Of a stretch of 64,000 nt of DNA, positions 9,128 through 17,384 are shown piece after piece. Source of the DNA: an uncultured Clostridia bacterium (GTDB taxonomy: Bacteria; Bacillota; Clostridia; Oscillospirales; Oscillospiraceae); contig CAMCNO010000004.1 of assembly GCA_945876285.1 (NCBI GenBank), forward strand, positions 28,170 through 92,169, read 5' to 3'. Every line of letters starts with the position of its first letter. The stretch's first letter is position 1. Position numbers and translations under genes: made by a program. A model generated the notes under the pieces. The model had not been told where the DNA came from. It saw nothing but the letters and a program-made list of their open reading frames with translations, and made no database searches.

Positions 9128-10558
9128 TTACCAGGGGTGCTCCGCCCGGGACTGCGCCTCCGTCATGGCGAAGTAGTTGTAGCTGATGGCGCGGCCGCTG
9201 TCGCCCCAGGTGGTGTCGATGTGGTACTCGGTGCCGTCCAGCGTAGCTACCGTCCAGATGTGGGAACTGTTGGAGAGGGCGGTGCAGTCGATGCCCTCCA
9301 GCTTCAAAAGCAGGTTGTAGGCGCCGGTGTAGCCGTCGCAGACGGCGGTGCCCAACGCAAACAGGCTGTATGGTGTGTGGCTGATGGAGCCGTCCCCTGC
9401 CTGGTAGTCGTAGACGGTATTTTCACAGACCCAGGTGTAGTAGACCCGGGCCTTTTCCAGCTCTGTCATACCGGAGGTGATCTGCTGGTCGGCCCAGAGC
9501 TGGTCGTGGACTTCGATAGCGGCCTCCATGGCGGCGGTGCGGTACGCCTGCGCCCGGTCTCCGGTGCCTGCGGCAGAGAAGGTCAGCGTCATGTCGCCTG
9601 CCAGGGAGTAGGAGCAGGACACGGCGTTGTAGCCCTGCTCGCAGTAGCGCTTTACAGTGGACAGCGCCTGCTGCATCACCTGCCGGGCTTTCACAGCGGA
9701 AAGACTGGGATAGCGGAGCGTCAGGGTGTTTCCCCCCCGGGAGAGCATATAGCGGACATCACTGTCCATTTCCTCTTCGGCGGTGGGGGAGGCAATATAG
9801 GTCCCCGGTTCTACCAGGCTTGCCAGGGTGGTGCCCTTGGCGCTGTACGCGTAGGACAGGTCCCAATCCAGCGTCACCCGCAGGGCGGGGTCCACCAGCC
9901 GGGTCAGCATGGCGGCGGCAGCGCCCCGGGTAATGGTGCTGTCCGGCAGGAAGGTGCCGTATGCGTTCACACCTGCGCAGACGCCGGTGCGGTACAGGGT
10001 CAGAATGTCCTGCTGATAGGGGGTGTACTCCGTCACATCGGTGATGAAGCGGCGGGTGGCGTAGCCCTCTGTTACCAGCTCACTGTTGATGGCAGGCAAA
10101 GCCCCGGCAGGCAGGAGGTTTGCCAGCACATGGGCCATCTGGGCCCGGGTGGCGGCGTTGGTGAGTTGGCCGTCCAGCTCCGTGCCCAGGATACCCTCCG
10201 CCTGGAGGTAGAGAAGATAAGGGATGGCAGCGGCCTGCCCCTCCGTCCGATAGGCGGCGGGGCCCAGCTCCGGGTCTCCGGTGCGGTACAGGCTGCGGAT
10301 GCGGCCCGCGAAGATGACGGCTTGTCCCACCGTGAGAGAGTCGTTCAGACCGAAGGTCCCGTCGGTCTTTCCCACGGACAGGCCGTACTCATACAGGGCG
10401 GAGACGTTATGGTAGAAGACAGAGTCGGCGGTCAGGTCGGAAAACTGCTGGCCGTAGGTCTTGCTGCGGACAAAGTTGTCCATGGAGTCCTCAGCGGCCA
10501 GGGCGGGAACGGTCAGCAGCAGGCACAATGCCAGCAGTAGGGGAAGGCGCTTTTTCAC
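9128..10558 (-). CDS. Secreted SLH-domain protein with transglutaminase-like domain
   Basis: A 476-residue protein with a signal peptide (MKKRLPLLLALCLLLTVPALAAE, cleaved near Ala-Ala). Residues about 25-240 hold repeats with the S-layer homology character (YEYGLSVGKTDGTFGLNDSLTVGQAV; RTGVCAGVNAYGTFLPDSTITRGAAAAML), which anchor proteins to cell-wall polymers. The C-terminus is a transglutaminase-like fold with a plausible Cys407-His433-Asp448 triad (AVCDGYTGAY, SSHIWT, YHIDTTWGD). Start codon is GTG at 10558, 7 nt after AAAGGAG. Likely a cell-surface peptidase or cross-linking enzyme; activity unproven. Sits beside an LCP cell-wall ligase gene, which fits a surface role. Confidence 0.85.
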   Translation of the reverse strand: MKKRLPLLLALCLLLTVPALAAEDSMDNFVRSKTYGQQFSDLTADSVFYHNVSALYEYGLSVGKTDGTFGLNDSLTVGQAVIFAGRIRSLYRTGDPELGPAAYRTEGQAAAIPYLLYLQAEGILGTELDGQLTNAATRAQMAHVLANLLPAGALPAINSELVTEGYATRRFITDVTEYTPYQQDILTLYRTGVCAGVNAYGTFLPDSTITRGAAAAMLTRLVDPALRVTLDWDLSYAYSAKGTTLASLVEPGTYIASPTAEEEMDSDVRYMLSRGGNTLTLRYPSLSAVKARQVMQQALSTVKRYCEQGYNAVSCSYSLAGDMTLTFSAAGTGDRAQAYRTAAMEAAIEVHDQLWADQQITSGMTELEKARVYYTWVCENTVYDYQAGDGSISHTPYSLFALGTAVCDGYTGAYNLLLKLEGIDCTALSNSSHIWTVATLDGTEYHIDTTWGDSGRAISYNYFAMTEAQSRAEHPW

Positions 10559-10585
10559 GGCAGTCTCCTTTCAGCTTCGGCGGGG

Positions 10586-11590
10586 TCAGCCGGGGATGTG
10601 CAGGTCCGCCGCCGTCCGGTCCTCCACATAGGGGTTCAGGTATTGGTTCACCAGGGCCAGGGTCTCTTCCTGATCCAGGTAGATGTACGGGGACTTCCAG
10701 TCGCCGGGGAGGGTGGAGAAGTCAATGTTCTCGGCGCCGATGGTGATGGCCTCCCGGCCCAGCCAGGCCAGATTGCCCAGGCTCAGGTCCGTCTCCACAT
10801 ATTTCTGGAAGATTTTCACAAAGCTGTCCACTTTGGTCAGATTGGACACGGTGAGGGTCTGCTTGGCAACGGCCTTCAGAAAGTTCTGCTGGGTCTGCAT
10901 CCGGCCCAGGTCCTCGCTGCCGTAGCCGGTGCCGTCGTTGTTGTGGCGGAAACGGACCACCTTCAGGGCGTCGGCGCCGCTTAAATGCTGGGTGCCTTTG
11001 GTGAAGTGGATGTGCAGGTCCTGAACAGGGTCATCGTAGTCCATGTCCACAGGGACCGTGAAGTTCACGCCGCCGATGGCGTCCACTAAGGCCTCAAAGC
11101 CCCGCAGGTCCACCAGAACGGTGTAGTCCACCGGGATGCCCAACTGATCGGAGACCACCTCGGCCAGCTTTTTCATGCCGCCGATGTTGTAGGCGGCGTT
11201 GATCTTGTGGCTTTTGCCGTTGAAAACGGCCTTGGTGTCCCGGGGGATGCTGACGCCGTAGATGTAGCTGGTGGCTGCGTCCACCGCCACCAGAATGTTG
11301 GTGTCGCTGCCGCCATTACCGTCGTCCACACCGGAGACCAGGATGGTGTAAAAGTCCGCCTTCCGCTCCAGGTGGGAGCGCAGGGCCTCCTGGGCGGCGT
11401 CCTCCGCGCCGGAGGCGGCGTCGGTTTCGGAAGATACTGGCTGGTCGGGCGGCAGCTCCTGCTTCTGTTCCGGCGCCCGGAACAGGCAGCGGATCCCGGC
11501 ATAGACGGCGGCCAGCACGAACACGGCCAGAAGCAGCAGGGGAACAGGGCTGCGTCTGTGCCGCTTGCGGAGATGGCGAGGGTTGGACAT
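10586..11590 (-). CDS. LytR-CpsA-Psr (LCP) family cell-wall polymer transferase
   Basis: A 334-residue membrane protein: short basic cytoplasmic N-terminus (PRHLRKRHRRS), one transmembrane helix (VPLLLLAVFVLAAVYAGI), then an extracellular LCP domain. Family hallmarks are SIPRDTKA (Arg-Asp of the pyrophosphate site), HKINAAYNIGG and VVRFRHNNDGTGYGSEDLGRMQTQQ. LCP enzymes attach teichoic acids, capsule or similar polymers to peptidoglycan. The ATG at 11590 was preferred over a longer in-frame start because AAAGGAG lies about 11 nt upstream. It has its own promoter and lies downstream of a terminator that separates it from spoIIID. Confidence 0.9.
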   Translation of the reverse strand: MSNPRHLRKRHRRSPVPLLLLAVFVLAAVYAGIRCLFRAPEQKQELPPDQPVSSETDAASGAEDAAQEALRSHLERKADFYTILVSGVDDGNGGSDTNILVAVDAATSYIYGVSIPRDTKAVFNGKSHKINAAYNIGGMKKLAEVVSDQLGIPVDYTVLVDLRGFEALVDAIGGVNFTVPVDMDYDDPVQDLHIHFTKGTQHLSGADALKVVRFRHNNDGTGYGSEDLGRMQTQQNFLKAVAKQTLTVSNLTKVDSFVKIFQKYVETDLSLGNLAWLGREAITIGAENIDFSTLPGDWKSPYIYLDQEETLALVNQYLNPYVEDRTAADLHIPG

Positions 11591-11644
11591 GGGAAACAAC
11601 GCTCCTTTACTCGAAAGCGATCGATTTACATAATACTGCACCTC

Positions 11645-11673
11645 ATTATATAGCCCGTCCCGGAAAAACACAA
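11645..11673 (-). promoter_or_regulatory. Promoter for the LCP gene
   Basis: On the minus strand, TTGTGT (11673-11668), 17 bp, TATAAT (11650-11645), about 55 bp before the LCP start codon. Confidence 0.55.
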
Positions 11674-11679
11674 GAGAAA

Positions 11680-11700
11680 AATAGCGGCGGAGCCGCTATT
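11680..11700 (-). terminator. Terminator after spoIIID
   Basis: AATAGCGGC / GCCGCTATT stem with a 3-nt loop and U-rich flanks on the minus strand, directly downstream of spoIIID. Confidence 0.75.
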
Positions 11701-11743
11701 TTCCAAGAATCACAATATTTTCATGTAATGGCAAAACCGATCT

Positions 11744-11980
11744 TCAGATGCCCCGGTATTTTTTCCGGGTGGCGATGCCGCCCCGGATGTGCCGCTGGGC
11801 CTTGTTGACGTCCAGCACTTCCTTGACCTGTAAGTACAGCGGGCGGTTGAACAGGGGCAGCCGCTCGGAAATGTCCTTGTGGACGGTTGACTTACTGATG
11901 CCGAATTTCTGCGCGGCGGCGCGGACCGTGGTCCGGTTCTCTATGATGTAAAGAGCCAGGCGTTCCGCCCGCTCCTCCAT
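11744..11980 (-). CDS. spoIIID: Stage III sporulation transcription factor SpoIIID
   Basis: A 78-residue mother-cell transcription factor. A single helix-turn-helix (TVRAAAQKFGISKSTVHKDISERLP, split over residues 18-42) and the basic C-terminal RHIRGGIATRKKY tail match SpoIIID closely in sequence and length (B. subtilis about 93 with equivalent layout). It modulates sigma-E and sigma-K regulons during sporulation. An ATG 15 codons upstream (12025) is possible but 11980 aligns with the family's N-terminus. Its presence with spoVT points to an endospore-forming lineage. Confidence 0.92.
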   Translation of the reverse strand: MEERAERLALYIIENRTTVRAAAQKFGISKSTVHKDISERLPLFNRPLYLQVKEVLDVNKAQRHIRGGIATRKKYRGI

Positions 11981-12053
11981 GTTTTCCTTCAAAACACCTT
12001 CACTCCCCGCCTCTTGTTGATTCATCCTATGCGGGGGAGGAAAGGCTTATGCC

Positions 12054-12085
12054 GAAAAAAGAAAACGCCCGGAATGGGCGTTTTC
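12054..12085 (-). terminator. Terminator after the YgiQ gene
   Basis: GAAAACGCCC / GGGCGTTTTC stem with 5-nt loop, followed on the minus strand by a U-rich run. Confidence 0.85.
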
Positions 12086-12093
12086 CTGTATCG

Positions 12094-14055
12094 TTACCGT
12101 TTCTTCCGGCGGGGGCGGCTGTTCTCCCGTCTCTCGCCGGGACGGCTCCGGCGGGGTGTGGGCTTGCCCTGCGTTTTTCCGCCTTTCCGGGATAGAGCTT
12201 TCACGGCGGTTTTCCCGTTTTCCTGTTTGCCGGGTTTTCCGGCATCCTTCTTCGGCGGATAGGGCCGGATAAGGCACTCCTTGCCGAAGCCGATCAGGTC
12301 CTGCCGCCCCGCCTTTTCCAGAGCCTCCCGGACAAGGGCGTAATTCTTCGGGTCCCGGTACTGGATGAGGGCCCGCTGCATGGCCTTCTCATGGGGATTG
12401 GTGGGCACGTACACCGGCTCCATGGTCCGGGGGTCCAGGCCGGTATAGTACATGACGGTGGAGATGGTGGAGGGAGTGGGGTAGAAGTCCTGGACCTGCT
12501 CCGGCATATAGCCCAGGTCCCGCAGGTACTCCGCCAGCTTGACGGCCTCCTTCAGCGTGGAGCCGGGGTGGCTGCTCATGAGGTAGGGAACCACGTACTG
12601 CTTCATGCCCAGCTTTTCGTTGAGCCGCTGGTACTTGGCGATGAACTTCTGATAGACGGCGTTGGGCGGCTTGCCCATCATTTTCAGCACCGGGTCCGCC
12701 ACATGCTCCGGCGCCACCTTTAACTGCCCGGAGATATGGTGCTTCACCATTTCCTTTAAGAAGGTGTCGTCCTTGTCGCACAGCAGGTAGTCGAACCGGA
12801 TGCCGCTGCGGATGAACACCTTTTTCACCCCCGGCAGCGCCCGGAGCTTTCGCAGCAGCTCCAGATAGTCCCGGTGGTCCACCTGCAGATTCTTGCAGGG
12901 CGTGGGGAACAAACACTGGCGGTTAGGGCAGACACCCTTCGTCAGCTGCTTTTGGCAGCTGGGATGGCGGAAGTTGGCGGTGGGGCCGCCCACGTCATGG
13001 ATGTAGCCTTTAAAGTCCGGGTCCTGGATGACCTCCTTGGCCTCGTCGATGATGGCCTCGTGGCTCCGGGTCTGGACGATGCGGCCCTGATGGAAGGTCA
13101 GGGCGCAGAAGGAGCAGCCGCCGAAGCACCCCCGGTTGCTGGTCAGGCTGAACTTGACTTCCTCGATGGCGGGGACGCCGCCCGCCTTTTCGTAGGAGGG
13201 ATGGTAGGTCCGCATATAGGGCAGGGCGTAGACATGGTCCATCTCCTCCGTGGTCAGCGGCTCCTGGGGCGGGTTCTGCACCACCCAGCAGCCTTCCTTT
13301 TCATAAGGTTCCGCCAGCCGCTTGGCGATGAAGGGGTCCGTGTTGCAGTATTGCTTGTAAAAACTCTGGGCATAGGTCTTTTGGTCAGCACACAGGGCCT
13401 CGTAGGAGGGCAGGGTCAGGGCGTCGTAGACGCTCTCCAAACTCCGGGTCTTGTAGACGGAGCCGCGGATGTAGGTAATGTCGGAGATGTCCAGGCCGCT
13501 GTCCAGAGCCTCCGCCACCTCCACGATGCTCCGCTCCCCCATGCCGTAGAGCAGCAGGTCCGCCTGGGAATCCAGCAGCAATGAGCGCTTCAGGGAGTCA
13601 GACCAGTAGTCGTAGTGGGCCAGGCGGCGGAGGCTGGCCTCGATGCCGCCGACAATGACGGGTTTGTGGGGGAAGGTCCGGCGAATGAGGTTGCAGTAGA
13701 CCACAGCGGCATGGTCCGGCCGCTTGCCGATCACCCCGCCGGGCGTGAAAGCGTCCGTCTTGCGGCGGCGCTTGGACACGGAATAGTGGTTCACCATGGA
13801 GTCCATGTTGCCGCCCATCACCAGGAAAGCCAGGCGGGGCTCTCCCAGGGCCAGAATGCTCTCCGGGTCCTTCCAGTCGGGCTGGGAGATGATGCCCACC
13901 TTGTACCCCGCGTCCTCCAGCACCCGGGAGATGATGGCGTGGCCGAAGGTGGGATGGTCCACATAGGCATCGCCGATCACATATACAAAATCACACTGTT
14001 CCCAGCCCCGGTGCTTCATATCCGGCCGGGAAATGGGCAAAAAGTCTCGTTCCAT
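12094..14055 (-). CDS. YgiQ family radical SAM protein
   Basis: A 653-residue radical SAM enzyme. The N-terminal YgiQ domain (FLPISRPDMKHRGW, then VMGGNMDSMVNHY) precedes a canonical CxxxCxxC cluster site in SNRGCFGGCSFCAL near residues 305-313, and a long Lys/Arg-rich tail closes the protein (KPGKQENGKTAVK onward). The family carries a B12-binding-like N-terminal region and a 4Fe-4S radical SAM core; no reaction is established. GGGAGG lies 8 nt upstream of the ATG. The basic disordered tail of about 60 residues is longer than the conserved core needs and is not otherwise explained. Confidence 0.92.
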   Translation of the reverse strand: MERDFLPISRPDMKHRGWEQCDFVYVIGDAYVDHPTFGHAIISRVLEDAGYKVGIISQPDWKDPESILALGEPRLAFLVMGGNMDSMVNHYSVSKRRRKTDAFTPGGVIGKRPDHAAVVYCNLIRRTFPHKPVIVGGIEASLRRLAHYDYWSDSLKRSLLLDSQADLLLYGMGERSIVEVAEALDSGLDISDITYIRGSVYKTRSLESVYDALTLPSYEALCADQKTYAQSFYKQYCNTDPFIAKRLAEPYEKEGCWVVQNPPQEPLTTEEMDHVYALPYMRTYHPSYEKAGGVPAIEEVKFSLTSNRGCFGGCSFCALTFHQGRIVQTRSHEAIIDEAKEVIQDPDFKGYIHDVGGPTANFRHPSCQKQLTKGVCPNRQCLFPTPCKNLQVDHRDYLELLRKLRALPGVKKVFIRSGIRFDYLLCDKDDTFLKEMVKHHISGQLKVAPEHVADPVLKMMGKPPNAVYQKFIAKYQRLNEKLGMKQYVVPYLMSSHPGSTLKEAVKLAEYLRDLGYMPEQVQDFYPTPSTISTVMYYTGLDPRTMEPVYVPTNPHEKAMQRALIQYRDPKNYALVREALEKAGRQDLIGFGKECLIRPYPPKKDAGKPGKQENGKTAVKALSRKGGKTQGKPTPRRSRPGERRENSRPRRKKR

Positions 14056-14130
14056 AGGGAATCCTCCCTTGTGTTGATGGTATCAGTATAACAGACAGCG
14101 CGAAAAATGTCGATATGGGAAACATGGAAA

Positions 14131-14153
14131 CGCCCCGGCCTGTGGCCGGGGCG
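14131..14153 (-). terminator. Hairpin after the aminotransferase gene
   Basis: CGCCCCGGCC / GGCCGGGGCG stem with a 3-nt loop just downstream of the minus-strand aminotransferase. The U tract is poor, so termination is likely but not certain. Confidence 0.55.
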
Positions 14154-14159
14154 CTTGCG

Positions 14160-15323
14160 TTATTTCTTCAGCTTTTTCATGGTTTCCAGCCGGGTCAGGG
14201 CCTCGTTCAGCGTCTCGTCGTTCTTGGCGAAGTGCATCCGAATGAGGTGGTTCACCGGTTCCCGGAAGAAGCTGGAGCCGGGCACAGCGCCCACGCCCAC
14301 TTCCCGGGCCAGGTCCTCGCAGAATTGGAGATCGCTGTCATAGCCGTACTCGCTGATGTCCAGCAGGACGTAGTAGGCGCCCTGAGGGTCGTTGTGGGCG
14401 ATGCCCAGGGTATCCAGTCCCTTCAGGAACAGCTCTTTCTTGTGGGTGTACTTGGCAAGGAGCTCGTCATAGTAGTCCTGACCGAAGCTGAGCGCAGGCA
14501 TGACAGCCTCCATCAGCGGCGCGGCGCAGCCCACGGTCAGGAAGTCGTGGACCTTCTTGGCACGGTCAATGATCTCCGCCGGGGCGATGATGTAGCCCAG
14601 CCGCCAGCCGGTGATGGAGTAGGTCTTGGACAGGGAGGAGCAGGAGAGGGTCCGCTCCCACATTCCCGGCAGAGTGGCAAAATAAGTGTGGGTGTGAGGC
14701 GCGTACACGATATGCTCGTACACCTCGTCGGTGATGACATAGGTGTCGTACTTCTCAGCCAGGTCCGCGATGATCTGCAGCTCCTCCCGGGTGAACACCC
14801 GGCCGCAGGGGTTGGAGGGATTGCACAGCACCAGCGCCTTGGGATGCTGGCGGAAGGCGTCCTCCAGCACCTCCGGGTCGAAGGTGAAGGTGGGAGGCAC
14901 CAGCGGCACGTAGATGGGCTCCGCGCCGGAGAGGATGGTATCCGCGCCGTAGTTCTCATAGAAGGGGGAGAAGACGATGACCTTATCGCCAGGATTGGTG
15001 ACGGTCATCATGGCGCACATCATGGCCTCGGTGGAACCGCAGGTGGCAACAATTTCGGAATTTGGGTCGATGGAGCGGCCCATGTAGTGAGTCTGCTTCT
15101 TCGCCAGCGCCTCCCGGAAGTTCTGGGCGCCCCAGGTGATGGCATACTGGTGGGGGCCTTCGTGGGCCACCTCCGCCAGACGGTCCAAAATGGCCTGAGG
15201 CGGGTCAAAGTCGGGGAAGCCCTGGGACAGGTTTACGGCGTCGTATTGCAGGGAGACCCGGGTCATCCGGCGGATGACAGAGTCGGTAAAGCTGGCAGTA
15301 CGGGTGGAGAGAGGCTGGGGCAT
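14160..15323 (-). CDS. Pyridoxal phosphate-dependent aminotransferase (class I/II)
   Basis: A 387-residue fold-type I aminotransferase. Visible elements: NLSQGFPDFDPP near residue 30, the substrate/phosphate region ATCGSTEAMM, NPSNPCGRV, the Asp of TDEVYEHI that contacts the pyridine N, and the PLP-binding Lys near residue 231 in SLSKTYSITGWRLGY. The sequence is closest in character to the methionine/aromatic/kynurenine aminotransferase group, but the amino acid specificity is not certain. AAGGAG lies 10 nt before the ATG. A palindrome with the same arms as the VOR operator sits in its promoter region. Confidence 0.88.
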   Translation of the reverse strand: MPQPLSTRTASFTDSVIRRMTRVSLQYDAVNLSQGFPDFDPPQAILDRLAEVAHEGPHQYAITWGAQNFREALAKKQTHYMGRSIDPNSEIVATCGSTEAMMCAMMTVTNPGDKVIVFSPFYENYGADTILSGAEPIYVPLVPPTFTFDPEVLEDAFRQHPKALVLCNPSNPCGRVFTREELQIIADLAEKYDTYVITDEVYEHIVYAPHTHTYFATLPGMWERTLSCSSLSKTYSITGWRLGYIIAPAEIIDRAKKVHDFLTVGCAAPLMEAVMPALSFGQDYYDELLAKYTHKKELFLKGLDTLGIAHNDPQGAYYVLLDISEYGYDSDLQFCEDLAREVGVGAVPGSSFFREPVNHLIRMHFAKNDETLNEALTRLETMKKLKK

Positions 15324-15349
15324 AGCGGGTCAACTCCTTGTGTTCATTG

Positions 15350-15368
15350 GTATGATGCTATATCATAC
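15350..15368. promoter_or_regulatory. Candidate operator at the aminotransferase promoter
   Basis: GTATGATGCTATATCATAC, a 7-5-7 inverted repeat whose arm contains a TATGAT -10-like hexamer on the minus strand. The arms equal those of the operator at the acyl-CoA hydrolase gene, but the centre is two bases longer, so this may be a different site. Confidence 0.35.
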
Positions 15369-15423
15369 AGAAACCGTAGGGAAAAAACCAGCCCCTTTTG
15401 GAAAAAATTTGACGAAAAAGGCG

Positions 15424-16062
15424 TTAATACGTAAAAAAGCCGTGGCCCATTTCCTGATTCCAAAGCCCCCAGCAGTTCAGCGTGCCGGTGTCCTCCACGT
15501 TCCATCTGGGCCACCAGGTCAAAAATTCCTCGTCCAGTCCCTCCGTGGGGGTCTCCGGGCTGTAAAGGAGAAACTCTGTTCCCTCTTCCAGTCCGTAGGC
15601 TTCAGCGGCGATATAGCGGATGCCTTCCTCGATCCACTCCTCGCCGGGAGTCTCCTGAACAGTCAGCTCCTCCATAGACATGGCCCAGGTGTGGCCGTCC
15701 ACCTGCCGGATGTCTCCAAATTTGCCGGAGAAGGTGGAGATGTAGCAGGAGCCGTTGGGGTAGCCCTCGCCTTGGTCGCCCATTTCCGAGTCATGGTATG
15801 CTCCGGCAAAGGAGCCGTCCCGCTCCAGCGTGAGGCCTGTGCACCAAGCGCCCGCGCCGCTGGCGAACGTCAGGTCCAGAGGCAGCGCGTCGGGGAGGAT
15901 ATCGGCCTCCTGTGCCGGAACCTCCGGCTGCTCTGCGGGAGTCTGCGGCTGCTCTGCGGCAGGCTCCTGCGCCTGGGCCGGGGGCTCCGTCTGTGTTGCC
16001 CCGCACCCGGTCAGCAGGACCAGGCAAAGCGCCAAAAGTTGAAGCAGTTTTTTTGTTTTCAA
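15424..16062 (-). CDS. Hypothetical lipoprotein
   Basis: A 212-residue exported lipoprotein: MKTKKLLQLL start, hydrophobic stretch and lipobox LTGC at residues 17-20. It is followed by a low-complexity Glu/Pro/Ala/Gln linker (EPPAQAQEPAAEQPQTPAEQPEVPAQEADI in pieces, residues 26-57) and a C-terminal globular region of about 150 residues with several Trp and Gly. I recognise no family. A good promoter (TTGACA - 17 bp - TATGAT) and no close partner suggest it is a single-gene unit, divergent from the nitroreductase operon. Confidence 0.7.
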   Translation of the reverse strand: MKTKKLLQLLALCLVLLTGCGATQTEPPAQAQEPAAEQPQTPAEQPEVPAQEADILPDALPLDLTFASGAGAWCTGLTLERDGSFAGAYHDSEMGDQGEGYPNGSCYISTFSGKFGDIRQVDGHTWAMSMEELTVQETPGEEWIEEGIRYIAAEAYGLEEGTEFLLYSPETPTEGLDEEFLTWWPRWNVEDTGTLNCWGLWNQEMGHGFFTY

Positions 16063-16092
16063 AACGGGTCCCTCCTCGTGTGGTTTTGGGAA

Positions 16093-16121
16093 ATCATATC
16101 ACGCTGTAAACTTTATGTCAA
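16093..16121 (-). promoter_or_regulatory. Promoter of the hypothetical lipoprotein gene
   Basis: Minus strand TTGACA (16121-16116), 17 bp, TATGAT (16098-16093): near-consensus sigma-A promoter. Confidence 0.7.
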
Positions 16122-16136
16122 CTGCAGACGATCCTC

Positions 16137-16165
16137 TTGCACGGCGGCAAAAATTGCGGTACACT
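16137..16165 (+). promoter_or_regulatory. Promoter of the nitroreductase-aldolase-mtnA-deoD operon
   Basis: TTGCAC (16137-16142), 17 bp, TACACT (16160-16165), 28 bp before the nitroreductase ATG. Confidence 0.6.
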
Positions 16166-16193
16166 GAAAAAAAACCGAAGGGGGTTTATTCAA

Positions 16194-16718
16194 ATGACAA
16201 ATGAGACATTGAAGGTTCTGAAAGAGCGCCGCAGCATCCGCAAGTACAAGGCGGAGCAGATTAAGGACGAGGAGCTGAACGCCATTCTGGAGGCCGGTAC
16301 CTGGGCCGCCAGCGGTAAGGGCCTGCAGTCCGCTGTTATGGTGGTGGTGCAGGACGCGGAGACCATTGCCATGCTGTCCAAGGCCAACGCTGAGATCCAG
16401 GGCAAGCCTGGCGCGGACCCCTTCTACGGGGCGCCCACGGCAGTCGTTGTCTTGGCAGACGGCGAAGCCGCCAACTGGCTCCAGGACGGCTCCCTGGTGA
16501 TGGGCAATCTGATGATTGCCGCCGCGTCCATCGGCGTGGGCTCCTGCTGGATCAACCGGGCCAAGGAGTATTTCGATATGCCCGCCGGTAAGGAAGTGCT
16601 GAAAAAGTGGGGCCTGGACGAGAAATACCGGGGCGTGGGTATCTGCGTCCTGGGCTACGCCGACGGGCCCGCTCCCGCACCCAAGCCCCGGAAGGCCGAC
16701 TACATCCGCCGGGTGTGA
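16194..16718 (+). CDS. Nitroreductase family protein
   Basis: A 174-residue FMN-dependent oxidoreductase of the nitroreductase fold. It begins with the typical LKVLKERRSIRKYKAEQI (FMN phosphate contact by the RRSIR segment) and has the central region GAPTAVVVLADGEA and GSLVMGNLMIAAASIGVGSCWINRA. A longer in-frame start (16137) would begin inside the promoter, so 16194 is used; a GAAGGGGG site precedes it. It is the first gene of the operon and ends 3 nt before the aldolase ATG, so its reductase activity may belong to the same salvage route, although that link is only contextual. Confidence 0.85.
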   Translation: MTNETLKVLKERRSIRKYKAEQIKDEELNAILEAGTWAASGKGLQSAVMVVVQDAETIAMLSKANAEIQGKPGADPFYGAPTAVVVLADGEAANWLQDGSLVMGNLMIAAASIGVGSCWINRAKEYFDMPAGKEVLKKWGLDEKYRGVGICVLGYADGPAPAPKPRKADYIRRV

Positions 16719-16721
16719 GCC

Positions 16722-17384
16722 ATGACCTTCCAACAGGAACGGGAGGCCGTCTGCCGGGTGGGCAGGCTGCTGTATGACCGGGGCTATGTGGCCGCCAACG
16801 ACGGCAACATCTCCGTAAAAGTGGCGGAAGACCGGCTGCTCATCACGCCCTCCGGCGTCAGCAAGGGCCGGATGACCCCGGAGATGCTGCTGGTAACGGA
16901 CATGGACGGCACAGTCATCGAGGGCGACCGCCACCCCTCCTCCGAGGGGAAGATGCACCTGGAGGTCTACCGGGGCAGGCCGGATGTGAACGCCGTGGTC
17001 CATGCCCATCCTCCGGTGTCTACGGCCTTTGCCGTCTGCCGCCGGGGGCTGGAGACGCCCTATCTCTCTGAGCTGGTGGCGGGGCTGGGGCAGGTACCCT
17101 GTACACCGTCCTTTGCCATGCTCTCCACCGAGGAGGTGCCCGAAAGTGTCCGTCCCTATCTGGCGGAGCATAACGCCCTGCTGCTGGCAAACCACGGCGC
17201 GCTGGCCTGGGGCGGCGATCTGTGGGAAGCCTTTGACCGCCTGGAGACGGTGGAGCATACGGCGAAAATTGTGCTGAACGCCCAGCTCCTGGGCGGTGGC
17301 ATCCCATTGACGGAGGAGGAAGTATCCCGCCTCCTGGGACTGCGGGGAATGTACCGGACATTGCGGGAGGTACGCCATGGATGA
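16722..17384 (+). CDS. Class II aldolase/adducin family, probable 5-(methylthio/deoxy)ribulose-1-phosphate aldolase
   Basis: A 220-residue Zn-dependent class II aldolase (FucA/AraD family). The general acid and substrate region [12 protein letters not shown], the two metal ligands in VVHAHPP (near residues 92-94) and the third His in ANHGALAWG (about residue 153) are present; length is typical of L-fuculose-phosphate aldolase. Because mtnA overlaps its 3' end by 8 nt, the natural inference is Ald2-type cleavage of 5-(methylthio)ribulose-1-P or 5-deoxyribulose-1-P to dihydroxyacetone phosphate plus an aldehyde. A fuculose or rhamnulose role cannot be excluded by sequence alone. Confidence 0.82.
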   Translation: MTFQQEREAVCRVGRLLYDRGYVAANDGNISVKVAEDRLLITPSGVSKGRMTPEMLLVTDMDGTVIEGDRHPSSEGKMHLEVYRGRPDVNAVVHAHPPVSTAFAVCRRGLETPYLSELVAGLGQVPCTPSFAMLSTEEVPESVRPYLAEHNALLLANHGALAWGGDLWEAFDRLETVEHTAKIVLNAQLLGGGIPLTEEEVSRLLGLRGMYRTLREVRHG

